A stretch of DNA of 64,000 nucleotides, from NCBI GenBank assembly GCA_964035545.1, contig OZ037766.1:11417722-11481721 (forward strand), written 5' to 3'. Under the pieces are notes generated by a model, which saw nothing but the letters and a program-made list of their open reading frames with translations, did no database searches and was not told where the DNA came from. Numbering within the stretch: the stretch's first letter is position 1; every line of letters begins with the position of its first letter. This document shows, piece after piece, positions 11,801 to 23,300 of this stretch. Made by a program: the position numbers and the translations under genes. The DNA is from Bugula neritina (Eukaryota; Bryozoa; Gymnolaemata; Cheilostomatida; Bugulidae).

Positions 11801-13821
11801 ACTCTTGCTCCTCTATAATGTGCAATGTTAAGAAATCTCAAACTATGCTTGAAAAACCAATATGCTAAATTATACAAAATATTGTGAAATAAATAAAATA
11901 AACACAGTAACTTTAGGTATTGAATTTTGAACATATTCATCACATAATGCAGTTCTAAGACACTTTCACCAATAAAACATTAAACTATGACAGTTTATAT
12001 TTAACTCAATCTACTGTAGTTTCACTGCAAATTACTTTAGTAACAAGCATGTCATTTCTCAATATTAAGCATTCAGAATATATGACACAGAGTACACAAA
12101 AATACGTGGTATAAAACCGATTTACTCTATTGCAGTGCTTACTAATCATCAATACCTAAAACACTAATTTTTGAAAGGAAAGTTAATAGTATTCTTAGGT
12201 TACATCTAAAGTTTACAATTTATTAAACAAGCAATCGAATGATGGCCAAATCTGCTAGCATTAATGAATAGACTGTGTACCTGGCAGAACATACCTGTAA
12301 GTAGGGTGTTTACATAGTTTTGAGGTTATAACAACTGCCGTATATTCACAAGTAGACGTCTCTTTAATCTGTATGATGTCACTGTTGCCACTCTCATGGC
12401 AAATATAATGCACCAAAGTTTGCCGTGGTGCATTAGTCAAGTCACACAAAGTTCCATCATCATATTCAACCGTGAAATATGGGTATTTTATGCCATTTAA
12501 CACCATTATATTACCCTCATCCTCCTATATATAATTTATAAAATCAAGTTACAATACATTGACTGCTTTAATTTTTGCACAAAATAAAAAACAGCAATAT
12601 ATAAAAATATACTAGAAATGTGGAAACTCTAACACTTCAAGTTGTAAAACTAAAATTCTACTGAGTAGAACTAAGTAGCAGCTTTTTCTCAGCGAACTAG
12701 ATAAAACAGCGCCAACTAGAGGCAACAATAGAAAAGTAAAAAAGGTTACTCACAGCTTGGTACTGCTTAAATTTTCCGAGAAAATATTCGGGATGCACAA
12801 TCACACCTTCCTCGGAATGCGGATCTTGTCCTTCATGGTACTGTCTCAGAGACTTGCCATGGCACAGCTCGTATGTCCAATATGCTTCAACCTTTAATAA
12901 TATTAAATAGCAGTACTAATACACAACTTGTAATATCTAGTCAAAACAATTACCCCAAATTACATTAAAATGTCTTGTAGTGGTTTTGAAGGTGTTTATA
13001 AATTCCACTTAAAATATTGGCATTACAAAAACAATAAAAAACATTTGGTTTTAACCTAAAAATGTTTGTTTAAGAAAAAATTAATATACAATAACGCATC
13101 ATCCAAATTTAATGTTTTTGTTCAAAATATAATATGGCCAATTTTACAAAATGAAAACGCATTTAAAAACTAGCTTGAATATATTTGCTGCAATTTAAAA
13201 ACAGAAAATACAACAAATAGAGTTTTTGTGCGTTAAACGATGTTAACATTTGATATTTTGTGAAAAATATAGTTCAAATTCTATGTAAGCAATCAAAAAG
13301 CAACTAAATTCATCTAACTTTATCTGATACTCCCAAATTAGAAGTTTTGCTGCAAAATTGCATTATTACTCATTATTACTCACAAAAACTTTTACTAACC
13401 CGGTAAGAACAAAATGGTTTGAGAGAGAATCCATCTATTATTTCTTTAGCGGATGGGCCATCATATTCATCTGCTGCAGGCTTTTGGCTGCCAATGCTTT
13501 CTTGTTCACTATTGAACCGGCAATGATATTTCTCTTTATCTTTTGTGACCATGGGAAGCGTAACAATGTCACCATCAGGCTAAAGTACAAACTAAATCTA
13601 GGGCAAAGTAAAAAGAAAACTTTCTGTAGAAAAGTATACAACACCAGCTTAAATTTAAGGTAACATATTTGTCCTAGCTGAAACCATACCTCATTCAGGT
13701 TTGAGGGGTCTATTGGCCCATTCCACGAAATCCTAAATGGTATGGTGTCCATAAAAGGGTTAAACTCAGTGCAAGACAACCCAGCACATAAAAGCAATAA
13801 AAATATTGCCGAATAAACCAT
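8875..13821 (-). CDS. ERLEC1: Endoplasmic reticulum lectin 1, two MRH domains, complete
   Basis: Soluble ER lectin of the OS-9/XTP3-B family, which presents mannose-trimmed misfolded glycoproteins to the HRD1 ubiquitin-ligase complex for degradation. Coding exons in transcript order: 13690-13821, 13400-13579, 12754-12891, 12295-12524, 10956-11064, 10286-10432, 9900-10072, 9349-9426, 9153-9234, 8875-8943; phases agree throughout and give 445 residues (human about 483). An N-terminal hydrophobic signal (MVYSAIFLLLLCAGLSC) is followed by DTIPFRISW. MRH 1 has WTYELCHGK..RQYHE, DGTLCDLTNAPRQ and CEYTAVV. MRH 2 has GGTGWWSFELCYGK..MQYH, GGDVCDDTKKPR and LCEYIL. The C-terminus is ILCDLVKQANDDGLLTNL. 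A possible non-coding 5' exon border (acceptor) sits about 25 bases upstream of the ATG. Tail-to-tail with PDIA5. Confidence 0.95.
10700..10846 (-). mobile_element. tRNA-derived SINE in ERLEC1 intron
   Basis: On the - strand a tRNA-like head carries an A box (TAGTGGTTAGAGCGC) and a perfect B box (GGGTTTGAACCC) about 35 bases apart. A body with AGGAAGAGCATCCAGTC follows, resembling the conserved body motif of invertebrate tRNA-SINEs. A lone tRNA gene is unlikely: the cloverleaf acceptor arm does not pair and the element continues past the 3' arm. Located between ERLEC1 exons 10286-10432 and 10956-11064. Confidence 0.65.
11607..11742. repeat. 34-bp tandem repeat, four copies
   Basis: Four consecutive 34-base units beginning cataaaccattatttgtgca, at 11607, 11641, 11675 and 11709; the last is diverged. 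Located in the long ERLEC1 intron between exons 10956-11064 and 12295-12524. Confidence 0.9.
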
Positions 13822-16670
13822 TGCTTCAACTCAAGTCATGAGATACCTAAAAAAAGAGAATGTACAAAAGATGTACAGAAAACATGTCAACAACTAAGTA
13901 TTATATGACCTACAGATTGTATTACTTTGTAGGCCTGTTAATTTTTGTTCTTCTAGCAAGTACAGCTACACAACTAGCTTGCAACTGATTAGTTCATTCC
14001 GAAATTATAGATCAACGACTACAATTACAACATATTTATTAAATATTGTTTATGCTAAGTGAGAAGATCTCCACACATTTTCAATATTGTTATTATCTAT
14101 CAGCTATCAAAATGTCTTGTCGCCAGATTATCTACGCCATATTTATGATATATTTGTTCTGGGACTATCAACTCACTGAGGGCAAGATAGATGACCTTCA
14201 TATTTCGTATTAGTGAAAGTTGTTGGGGTAGTGCTCCTATATAAGTGAATTGGTTCAATGAAAAACAGAGTCTTGACAAACTGATTGAGAAGAGTAAGAA
14301 GAATCTGACTTAGCTTTTGCCATTATATTTTAGGTTTTACTGCTTTATTCACTCAAGTTTATGTCGCCTAACCAAGAACACGATCAGTTAAATTTTTCAA
14401 GGGCAGTTAAAAAGTGTTAAAACATCTGTTGTGGTCACATCTACAGTCTTCCGTTTATACAAAAACAAACTGGGTGTCATCAGTTTGTTGTGCGAGTTAA
14501 GATTTTCGAAGACAAAACAGTATTCTAGACGTTTGACAAAAACAACTAAAAAGTTGAAAACTTAAATCTGAAAATGCTGAAGTTATCAATTTTCACCATC
14601 AAAAATTTTTAAAGCTACAATGATTATTATATTAGTCCAGTATATTTGCCAATAACTCTATCATAGATGTATCATATTGTGAGCACTGGCATAGATTACT
14701 CTAAATTTCAACTAAACTCTACATTAGCCAAATCTACTAATACATGTTGTTCGACATTTCTGAAAATATCTTAATCAGAAGCTATAAGCATCCTACACCC
14801 TATAAAAATTTGATTCAAGAACAGTGAAAAATTGATCGACTATTTCCATCTTGAATTTAACTTGAACATCAATTCTAAAATATCAGAACAAAGCAAAAAT
14901 TCAACACAATGAAAAAAGTATTAAATTTAAGGATCACGATGTTTTGAAACCTGCTTATTATTGTAAGTAAAACAATAATAGTAAGTGTAATACTATGCCC
15001 AACATTAACTGTTAGCTTACAGTTAACTAGGAGTATGCCAGTAACTATAAAAATTTATCATTATGATTATTTTTTTAAATATAAGAGACATACAGTAATC
15101 AAGCCTAAAACACTGTTACTGCAAGTCACCAATGATTAAATAGATGTAGAAGCATAAGGAGAGCTATGGTATAAGTATAACTATAAGATCAATATTATTT
15201 CATCACTATGCCTATGGTTATTTTATGAATACCAATATAAACTTCAAGTTTAATTTAAGAACTAGAATAACTATAGCTATTAGTATCATTTTTAAACTAT
15301 AGTCTCACTCTATTACTATAAGTATAATAACTAAAACTAGAACAGTACTAGAAGTATAAGTATAACTATAACATCAACTAAAAACTTACTCTAACTCTTA
15401 GTAACTGTTTTAGTTAATGTTATAGTAAGACTTATACTAAATTACTTATAATTAATAGTTATAGACTGAGACTAACTCTAAGACCAAGAGTACGTTGGTG
15501 CGTTTCGATTTTGTCCACTCATTCTGATTCTCAATAACATTAAGTGATTAACTGATGTTTATGTTACTGTTGGTCAAAGTTACTGTTAGTGATACTGTCA
15601 GACGTGTCACACTCAACTCACTGTCAGTGGAAGAGCAAGTATAATAATAATGACTATAAGTATAATCATAATGTCATTAATGTGACCCTTTACACTTAAA
15701 AAACTCTAGCTAGAGATGTTAACCATACTTTCATGACTTATAAGTATTAACATAAATCTGGTGTTGCTAGTTGCTACCTATATTGATATTCATATTGATA
15801 TTGCACTGCCTGTTGACAGCATCAGCTGTCGTTGAGTTTGACATTCGACAAAGGGTACAAATCTTGTAAATGTAATCGTGTTAATTACCATTTATGTAGT
15901 TATTTCTTAGAGTCGTTTACTCTATTACGACGAGGCTCCTTTCAATGCCCCCGACCATACAGTTTTCAATCGAGACTCTGCAGCCCAATGAACTCAATAA
16001 TTATTCCAGCTCAGTGCTGCAGCCAGAATATTGACTCTGGTGGAAAATTAACATAGCTAGAAGCAACACTTACTTGGTGGTGACTGAAAGTACAGTATTG
16101 TATACATATGGGTGTCCCAACTTCACACCCCCAACTCGAAGCTTGAGACTTTTTACTAAGTGCTGCTTGAAGCGAATTTCGTAATTTTTGCCAAATTAGT
16201 CAATTACACAATTGAACAAAACTGTCCGCGTAAATCAAATTTTATAATTATAATTGCTATGGCATAAATTTAAAATATAAATTAAAGTGAAAAATAATCA
16301 ACAAACGTTTTTATAATTGATTTAATATAGATATATTGTATAAATAATTATATGTAATTTTGCCGGTTATACTAAAAGTAAATATAAGAGTAAAATTTAA
16401 AATAAAATAAAATGAAAATCATAAATGATTAAATCATTAAATGTAATCAGTAATGTTAATATTTTAATTTAATCTTATACTAATACTAATAGTAATAGTA
16501 ATACTTATTTACTAACTTATAGTTATACTTATAGTTATAGTAATGTTATAGTTATACTTATAGTTATAGTAATGTTATAGTTATACTTATAGTATTAGTT
16601 ATACTAATGGCAATGCTAATAGTAATACTAATAGTTATAGTAATAGTATTAGTAATTCACTAATTGTAAT
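13822..16670. other. Intergenic, ERLEC1 upstream flank with low-complexity islands
   Basis: The ERLEC1 5' flank and promoter must lie at the left of this stretch. No further gene was recognised. Degenerate ACTAT/ATAGT-type low-complexity sequence occupies roughly 15130-15480, 15640-15700 and 16440-16670. The last block contains a 29-base higher-order repeat (about 16518-16605) built from ttatagttatactta. Short open frames here have no recognisable domains. Confidence 0.6.
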
Positions 16671-16671
16671 G

Positions 16672-17391
16672 TACCTACCTATGTACCTATCCCTTGGTCG
16701 GAACGACCGTTGGGGCACCACTGTTGATCTTTGCAACCAGCTCTCTCTATCCCTTTCTGTTCTCTGTCCTCCTCAAGTTGTCGCTCAGTGTCTTTCCGGT
16801 TTACTCTGTGATATTGTCCTCCCATCTCTTTCTCTGCCTGCCTCTCCTTCTCCCTCCTTGTACAGTTCTTTGTAGGATTGTCTTGGCAAGTCCTGTGGAT
16901 CGTGTGACATGCCCATACCACTTCAGTTTCCGTCTCTTCACAGTAGTCAAAAGATCTTTGTGATGTCCCACTGCGTTTGTGACTCTGTTCCGTACCTCAA
17001 CATTTGTGATGTGGTCTTTGTAGGAGATGCCTAGGGGCCTGCGGTAGCATCTCATTTCAGTTACCTGTATTCTTTTCTCTAAATCTGCTGTCAGTGTCCA
17101 TGACTCACAGGGGTATAGGAATATGAAGATGACCAGTGATTGCATCAGTCTGATCTTTGATCTGAGCGTGATATTTCTGTCATTCCAAACAGGCCTCAGT
17201 TTTGTCAGGGCGGTTGTTGTTTGCGCGATCCTGGAGAGAATTTCAGGCTTTGATCCTTCATCTGATATGACTGACCCAAGGTACTTAAGCTCTTGACAGT
17301 TCCAAGTTTCTCGCCATTGACTTTGACGTCTGTGTTGATGCCGTCGGTATTGTTGGTCATCAGCTTAGTTTTCTCGGCACTGATCTCCATG
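16672..17391 (-). mobile_element. 5'-truncated LINE fragment, 3' end of the reverse-transcriptase ORF, degenerate
   Basis: The - strand frames carry the C-terminal part of a non-LTR retrotransposon ORF of the type annotated in many animals as craniofacial development protein 2-like. Recognisable stretches are EISAEKTKLMTNN, CESWTLTADLEKRIQVTEM, KRRKLKWYGHVTRS and GRRRGRQRKRWEDNI. The frame breaks near 17305 (one-base deletion) and meets a stop near 16800 where the family continues, so it is a dead copy. The catalytic YxDD region and everything 5' of it are absent. It is more GC-rich than its surroundings and sits inside an AT-rich low-complexity island, 470 bases upstream of TMEM70. Confidence 0.85.
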
Positions 17392-17396
17392 CTATA

Positions 17397-17812
17397 TTAC
17401 GTAATTGTAATACTAATACTAATACTTTAAGTCGCTATACTCTTACTCTAGCCTCTATAGTATAGACTTGAAGTATCACCATCAGTATAGCGACTTTTAG
17501 TATTACTATTATTATTAGTATTAGATTTAATATTAGTATAAATATTATTATTAGTATTTAATTTTATAATTATTAATATTTAAATTACACTATTACTATT
17601 ACTATTAGTATTACTAATAGTGTAATATAAGTATAGTAATACTGATACTATTACTATTAGTATCAGTATTACTATAACTATAACATAAGTATAATTATAA
17701 GTATTACTATAACTATTAGTATTAGCAATACGAATACAATACAAATAATCGATAGTATTCGTAGTACTAATACTAAGAGTAAGAGTAAGTCTGGTACTTA
17801 TCACTAACATTG
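17397..17812. repeat. Degenerate (TAATAC/TATAGT) low-complexity island
   Basis: Almost pure A/T/C/G-poor sequence built from variants of TAATACTAATAG and its complement, without strict period. It contains an inverted pair (tgaagtatcaccatcagtatagcgac against the earlier gtcgctatac). It directly abuts the LINE fragment and ends 45 bases before the TMEM70 start codon, so the TMEM70 promoter overlaps it. Confidence 0.8.
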
Positions 17813-17857
17813 TTTTTTATATTGGATGGTGTGTATTTATTTTTTGAAGAAATTGAG

Positions 17858-19143
17858 ATGCAAACTGCATTGCAAAGACACTTGGCTGTGAGCTTTCGAA
17901 AGGTAGGTCTTAAGACTACCTGACAGCCATAGATTTAAATGAAAAGCCTGATGAAATAAACTTGCAAACAACTCAGTTGAACTTAGTCATTTATGACAAT
18001 CTGGTTTTTACTTCTAGCTAGGCCACTTGCAGGATTTTCAGTTTTACCCATTATTTTGCTGAACAGAATGAAGCATGAAACTATACAATATACCTTTGCT
18101 AAGCTTTAACCAAAGTACACTTTTTACTGTAGGGAATGAGTTATAAAATCCAAGTCTTAAATTTTTTGCATTAACTATTGTCTTTTAGGTTGTTTGCATC
18201 CCAAGTTTAAGTCAACTCAGTTGCCGTCCAATAATAACTTCCAGTCCTAATTCTCTACCATTGGCTGCTTTTACAAAAAGAACATTTCAGAATACCAGTA
18301 TGTAGAATTTTACTTTTTTTTATTATAATATACTAGCTTTTACCATAATCTGCTCTCTACGTTTTATTTGAATAGTTCAAATGAGGGAAGTGATGGGTCA
18401 TATTATTCAAGACGACTTTTCACACATTATGTAGTCATGTGTTTAAAGAAATAAGTTTGTTTTTGATTTTGTTCATATGAGGATCTAACTTTTGGCATGT
18501 AATTCAGCAACTAGTAATCTGCTGTATTATTTTTCACTGAATATACATTCTGATTGGTCAACGATTTGAATATGATGCAGCGTTCCTGAGGGGTACAAGT
18601 ACTAGCACCGACAAGTCAAAGAATATAAATACAAGTGATGAAGGTTTTGGTGACCTAGTCTACACAGGAAGTATTAACAAAGCCGTATATATGGTGAAAT
18701 GTTTCTCTCTTGCGACGAGTGCTATCGGTATATGTTTGCAACCATGGCTTTTGTCAACAATGGCTAATAGCGCTCTGGTGTTCAAAGTGACTACTGTATG
18801 CGCAACCGGATTCTTTGTGCTTGGAACTCCTTGGCTACTTCATTTCCTATGCAAACGTTACGTTACCAAACTCTACTACAACAAACATACCAAGACTTTC
18901 ACCGTTGAAAGACTCAACTTTTTTGCTAGACCGAAATATTTCTCTTTTCAGCCTTGTGACATTAAAGACAGTCTTCCAAATCCTTTTAGTAATTTTGAGG
19001 TAGCTGATCAAGGATTTCTAATAAACACTGAGGAATTGAAAATTACAAACCCTGAAGTGTATGTAGTGTTTATGAGATACGATGAACCTATAGATCTAAC
19101 TGAATATTCTAATTCTACTGATTCTCAATCAAAACTTTCATAA
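17858..19143 (+). CDS. TMEM70: Transmembrane protein 70 homologue, mitochondrial, complete
   Basis: Inner-membrane protein required for assembly of ATP synthase (c-ring incorporation). Three coding exons, 17858-17902, 18189-18297 and 18581-19143, give 238 residues with phases 0, 1 and 0. The N-terminus (MQTALQRHLAVSFRK, then Ser/Arg/Thr-rich sequence) is basic and lacks acids, as expected for a matrix-targeting peptide. The family core begins at GDLVYTGSINKAVYMVKCFSL and continues through two membrane segments forming a hairpin (about SLATSAIGICLQPWLL and VTTVCATGFFVLGTPWLLHFL). The sequence then runs KRYVTKLYYN and ends in the conserved GFLINTEEL and MRYDEPIDL region. AATAAA follows the stop by 15 bases. 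The start was chosen as the first ATG with a following GTAGGT donor; a longer 5' exon cannot be excluded. Confidence 0.94.
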
Positions 19144-19158
19144 TATGTTTCTATGTTC

Positions 19159-19164
19159 AATAAA
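19159..19164 (+). terminator. Polyadenylation signal of TMEM70
   Basis: Canonical AATAAA 15 bases after the TMEM70 TAA, implying a very short 3' UTR. Confidence 0.7.
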
Positions 19165-20368
19165 GTTTCCTAATTTCAACAACATGTCAATATTATATTC
19201 AGCCTACTACTGGTTAAAATTATTCACCCCCCCCCTCCCAGCACAAATCAACAGTCAGTTCACCATTAAAAGCATGCTGTTATAATATTATTATCTTTGG
19301 CGAGAACCATATTCAATTGATATCATTTTATCCTCTACTTTGAGCTTTCTTTTTCGAGAGGTTGAAGAAAGTTACTTCACAGTGTAATGGTGTTCTCAGT
19401 TCAACCAGTCGGATGACTAGTTTACAACAGCTGAGATTACTACCTTACTATGTGTATTTTTGCATTCTATCCCAATTAATTTTGACTACAATGCAGTTTT
19501 GTCAATCTAGATTTGTACACTAAAGTTGGTTTGTTTTTTATCCTGCATTGTAGTAGTTCTTTGAACTCTGGGCCAGATTTTCAAATTATCTCATTATAGT
19601 CGAAGTACCCTTCTACTGATTCACAAATATTTCCATAATTTGATTGTTTCACCTACTCAGTTTTCTCAGCCATATGTTTGAGCTGTTGATAGCACTCTGT
19701 AAGATAACTGACCAGTAAGCGCAATATTTTTCAAGTGACAGTAATAATTTTATGTGTTTTTTATGATCATTTTAATTCAGTATTTTTGTACTTGAAATGT
19801 AACTTCATTGCAAACAATATGCATGCAATTTCAGTGTAGCAAGATTAAGACTATATAATTATATATATATATATATATGTGTAATACACGCATACACCCA
19901 CACAATATAAAAGTTGCATAAGATTCATCAAAGACAAAAAACACAAGCATTTAAGACTGCTAGTTGAACTTCTAGTGGCATGTTACCAAGTTTGTATTAA
20001 TTTGACATGAATATATATATTTTTTACCATTTTAGAAATGATAATTGACTGAATTGGTCATAAATTTTTTAATTATCTTTTATTAATTAAAATTATATAT
20101 AAATGTAAAAAGATATACAATAATTTTATAATATGTAAGTAAATAAAAATGGAATGTCACTTTTGGAATTCATAATATACATTATCAGATACAAGTATTT
20201 TATAAGGAAAATCTTCAAGTATTTATAAAATTTGCAATAACATAAATTGATACCAAATTAAATTCAGAAGTAATGTATAAAAAAGCCTTCAAAATTGAAA
20301 TTCAGCAAAAAAGTAGTAAGTATACTTTCAGGAATGTGACAGGTTGTTGATTCAGTGTGTGATACTTG
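19165..20368. other. Intergenic between convergent TMEM70 and dispanin genes
   Basis: No coding exon seen. Contains a C-tract (19226-19237), a short AT microsatellite (about 19857-19878) and, at 20078-20083, TTTATT, which on the - strand is an AATAAA about 285 bases after the dispanin stop and the best candidate for its polyadenylation signal. Confidence 0.6.
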
Positions 20369-23300
20369 TTAATGTAACATGGGAGGCACAAAGTGATTGT
20401 GGATTGATCCAATAAGTATCGCAAAGAAAATCAACCCACTGAGAATAGCAGCAATTGATAACCAAAACGTGATGCGTCCAAATTTTCCTGCAGTTGCCCA
20501 ATCTTCTTCTGTGACTGCTCGTTTAGTGAGGCCTAAACGAATAAGTTATAAAAGTTGAACTTTTAAATTATGGCAATCATGTAAACATGTCATTATGCGG
20601 AAATAAAATTGTGAAATTTAGGTCAAACTAAACATTCGAGACCACAAATTGATGAAAGTATATAATATATAGCATTATACTTTCCTACTTCACTCAAGAG
20701 TGGAGAATGAGGAACATTTAAATATTAATGTTGTGTGACTTACATGACAACACAAGAGCAATAAGTCCAAGTAGAGGGTTAAAGAACACAGAGGCAATGA
20801 CCAACGGCATGAAATCTCTTGGTTGATTGCTGTGATTCTTAGACCAGGGTCTGTTGATGACCAAGTATGTTGTGGGGACACCTATTTACATATCACAAAT
20901 TATATATCTATACAAACACAAAGGTTGTGATCACATTGATAACTTAACTGTACTTCCTTCACCGTAATCAACTTGGGAGAATAATTACATAATATACTAT
21001 AAAATATTTTGATCTACAAATGGGGTAAATGATTTTTGCCATTTATTGCTGCTAAAACAGACATCTCTTTTTACTAAAAATAATTCCAATATTTAATTGT
21101 AAACTGAAATTGTTTTATGTAAAGCACTGGAAGTAAGAATCTGCCAAACAAATTATTTCACCTCATTCACGCATCAACAACAAAAAATTAAGTTAAAATT
21201 CACACCTCTGTTTTTCATTTTTTTGGTTTTAATAACTGCATCTGTATAGGCATTGTAATATCCACCATCTCTAGTCACAGATTTGTGTTTGGGTTTAGTA
21301 TGTTTAGTAGCATAGCCTCGCCTACAAAACAAATGTTAATCACAGTTCACTAGCCCAGCATTTGCATGACTTGGAAATTTGTGACTCCCATGCTACAAGT
21401 ATGTAAGCTAAAAGTCAGGTGAGAGAATTCAAGCGAGAGGCGCCATATATCTAATGCTCAGTGATGATTTGCACAGGAGCTGTAGTAGTGAAAATGTATA
21501 GGCCTGAGAAGACTAAAAAAATAAAATATTAGGGAGCAGCTCATATTGAATTGAAACTAACAGCGTTTTGCAGTTTTTCGCATAGCAACTCACAAAGTTA
21601 AGGGTAAATAAATTAAAAAAGTGTGTAGAATTAGTGGGTAATGCAGAAGGTAAAATTATTCTATAACAAAAATTCAAATTTAGAGTTTGTCGGATGACAA
21701 AATTATAGAAAAGGTTTCATTTTATCTTGTAGAGTGATTTGGTAACAAAAGGTTTCTTATCTATAATAAGTGAGGATTGCCAACATATTCAAAGTCAAGC
21801 AAAAAATTCAATAGGCATTGCTAATACTGACCCAAACTGCTGGTAGCCATTGTAGGTCCTGGGTGCACCTCTTGAAGGATAGTACTGACCTGGCTGGGAA
21901 TAGGCAGGCCCTCGTCCACTGTCAATACACAGACACAATACATTCGTACAAGTCTAAGTATCTGCAACTAATATAGCTAGACCAGAACTAGATATATACT
22001 AATCAGGACTATAAAACACTGGTGTGTGTGGGTATAAAGCGTTGAGAAAAAAGTTATAGGCTAATATATAAAATATTAACTAGATTTTTAAATTTTACTT
22101 GCTATATACTTCAAAATTTTTTATACTAAATCGTGATGTAACATGGATGGTGATTAACTGGGTAAAATGAAATAAACTTTAAAATGTATCCTCACTTCAA
22201 GTTAATGTAAAATAAATCAATGTTCAACAATAAATCCACAGTGTTGTTAGCAATGTATAAACCACAGTATAAGCAAGTAGTAACTAGATAGAAAACTTAT
22301 TTTAGAAAAATCGAAATAGTGCCTGTGACTTCTCACCTAGAATGGTAAGCTGGTTGATATCCAGATGAAGCAGAAGGTCCACGGCTTCTTCCACTTTGTG
22401 GCGCATACCCACTCTGAGAAGGGGCATATCCAGAATGTGCATACCCACTCTGAGAAGGGGCATACCCACTCTGGGAAGGGGCATACCCACTTTGCGAAGG
22501 GGCATATCCACTCTGGGAAGGGGCATACCCACTCTGGGAAGGGGCATACCCACTCTGGGAGGGGGCATACCCACTCTGGGAAGGGGCATACCCACTCTGG
22601 GAGGGGGCATAACCCCCTCCTCTGTACCCAGGATCTAAAGCTCTTCCTGGAGAATAAGATCTTTCAGGTCTAAGAAATAAAGTTAGAATATATCTTATAT
22701 GAGGATAATTTATATTTAATATGAAAAGGTATACTAAAAGGTAACTTATACAATTTTGTTTCTAAAAATCAGCTGCTAGAGAAATTATTAAATACCTCGG
22801 TTTCTCAGCATATCTCGCTGGAGATTCACCTCGGCCAGCATAACTTGAGGGTGATTGACTCCTACTGGGGTAGTATTGGTCTTGGGGCCTCTCTGCAATA
22901 CAACATTACTCTAATGACAAAATATCTACAGAACATATTCCTTTGCATCAGAATAATTATGGTAAAAGTGGCTACTTTTTAAGTTTTCAGTTGAGTTACA
23001 AAGAAAATACTTGAACAGCCATTTGCATCATTAGCATTTGAAAGGCAGGAATTTAAAACAAACATACAAGAGATTAAAGCACAGGAACAAAGCTTAGCTT
23101 TAGAAAGTAGAAATAATTTGGAAGGTAAAAAATAATTATCGTTTTTAAAAGTATGCTATAAGATAAATATAGCAGGTCAACAAGATTTAAAATCCTGAAA
23201 ACTTTTGACAGAATACTGAAAAATTGCAGTATTATTGTCAAAAGGTAGGAAGTGATCCTAAGAGCCCATAAATATATTCATTATATCATATATTCACTAT

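Noticed and set aside
13358-13663. 101-codon + strand frame
   Set aside because: It is antisense to ERLEC1 exon 2 (13400-13579) and its flanking intron, which is the clearly coding strand.
16679-16963. Several overlapping frames of 68-89 codons on both strands
   Set aside because: All lie within the decayed 3' end of the LINE fragment.
22365-22673. + strand frames rich in His/Gly/Lys (HTHSGKGHTHS) or Arg/Gly/Pro over the dispanin repeat
   Set aside because: They are antisense shadows of the 21-base coding repeat; the - strand frame is in phase with seven other exons.
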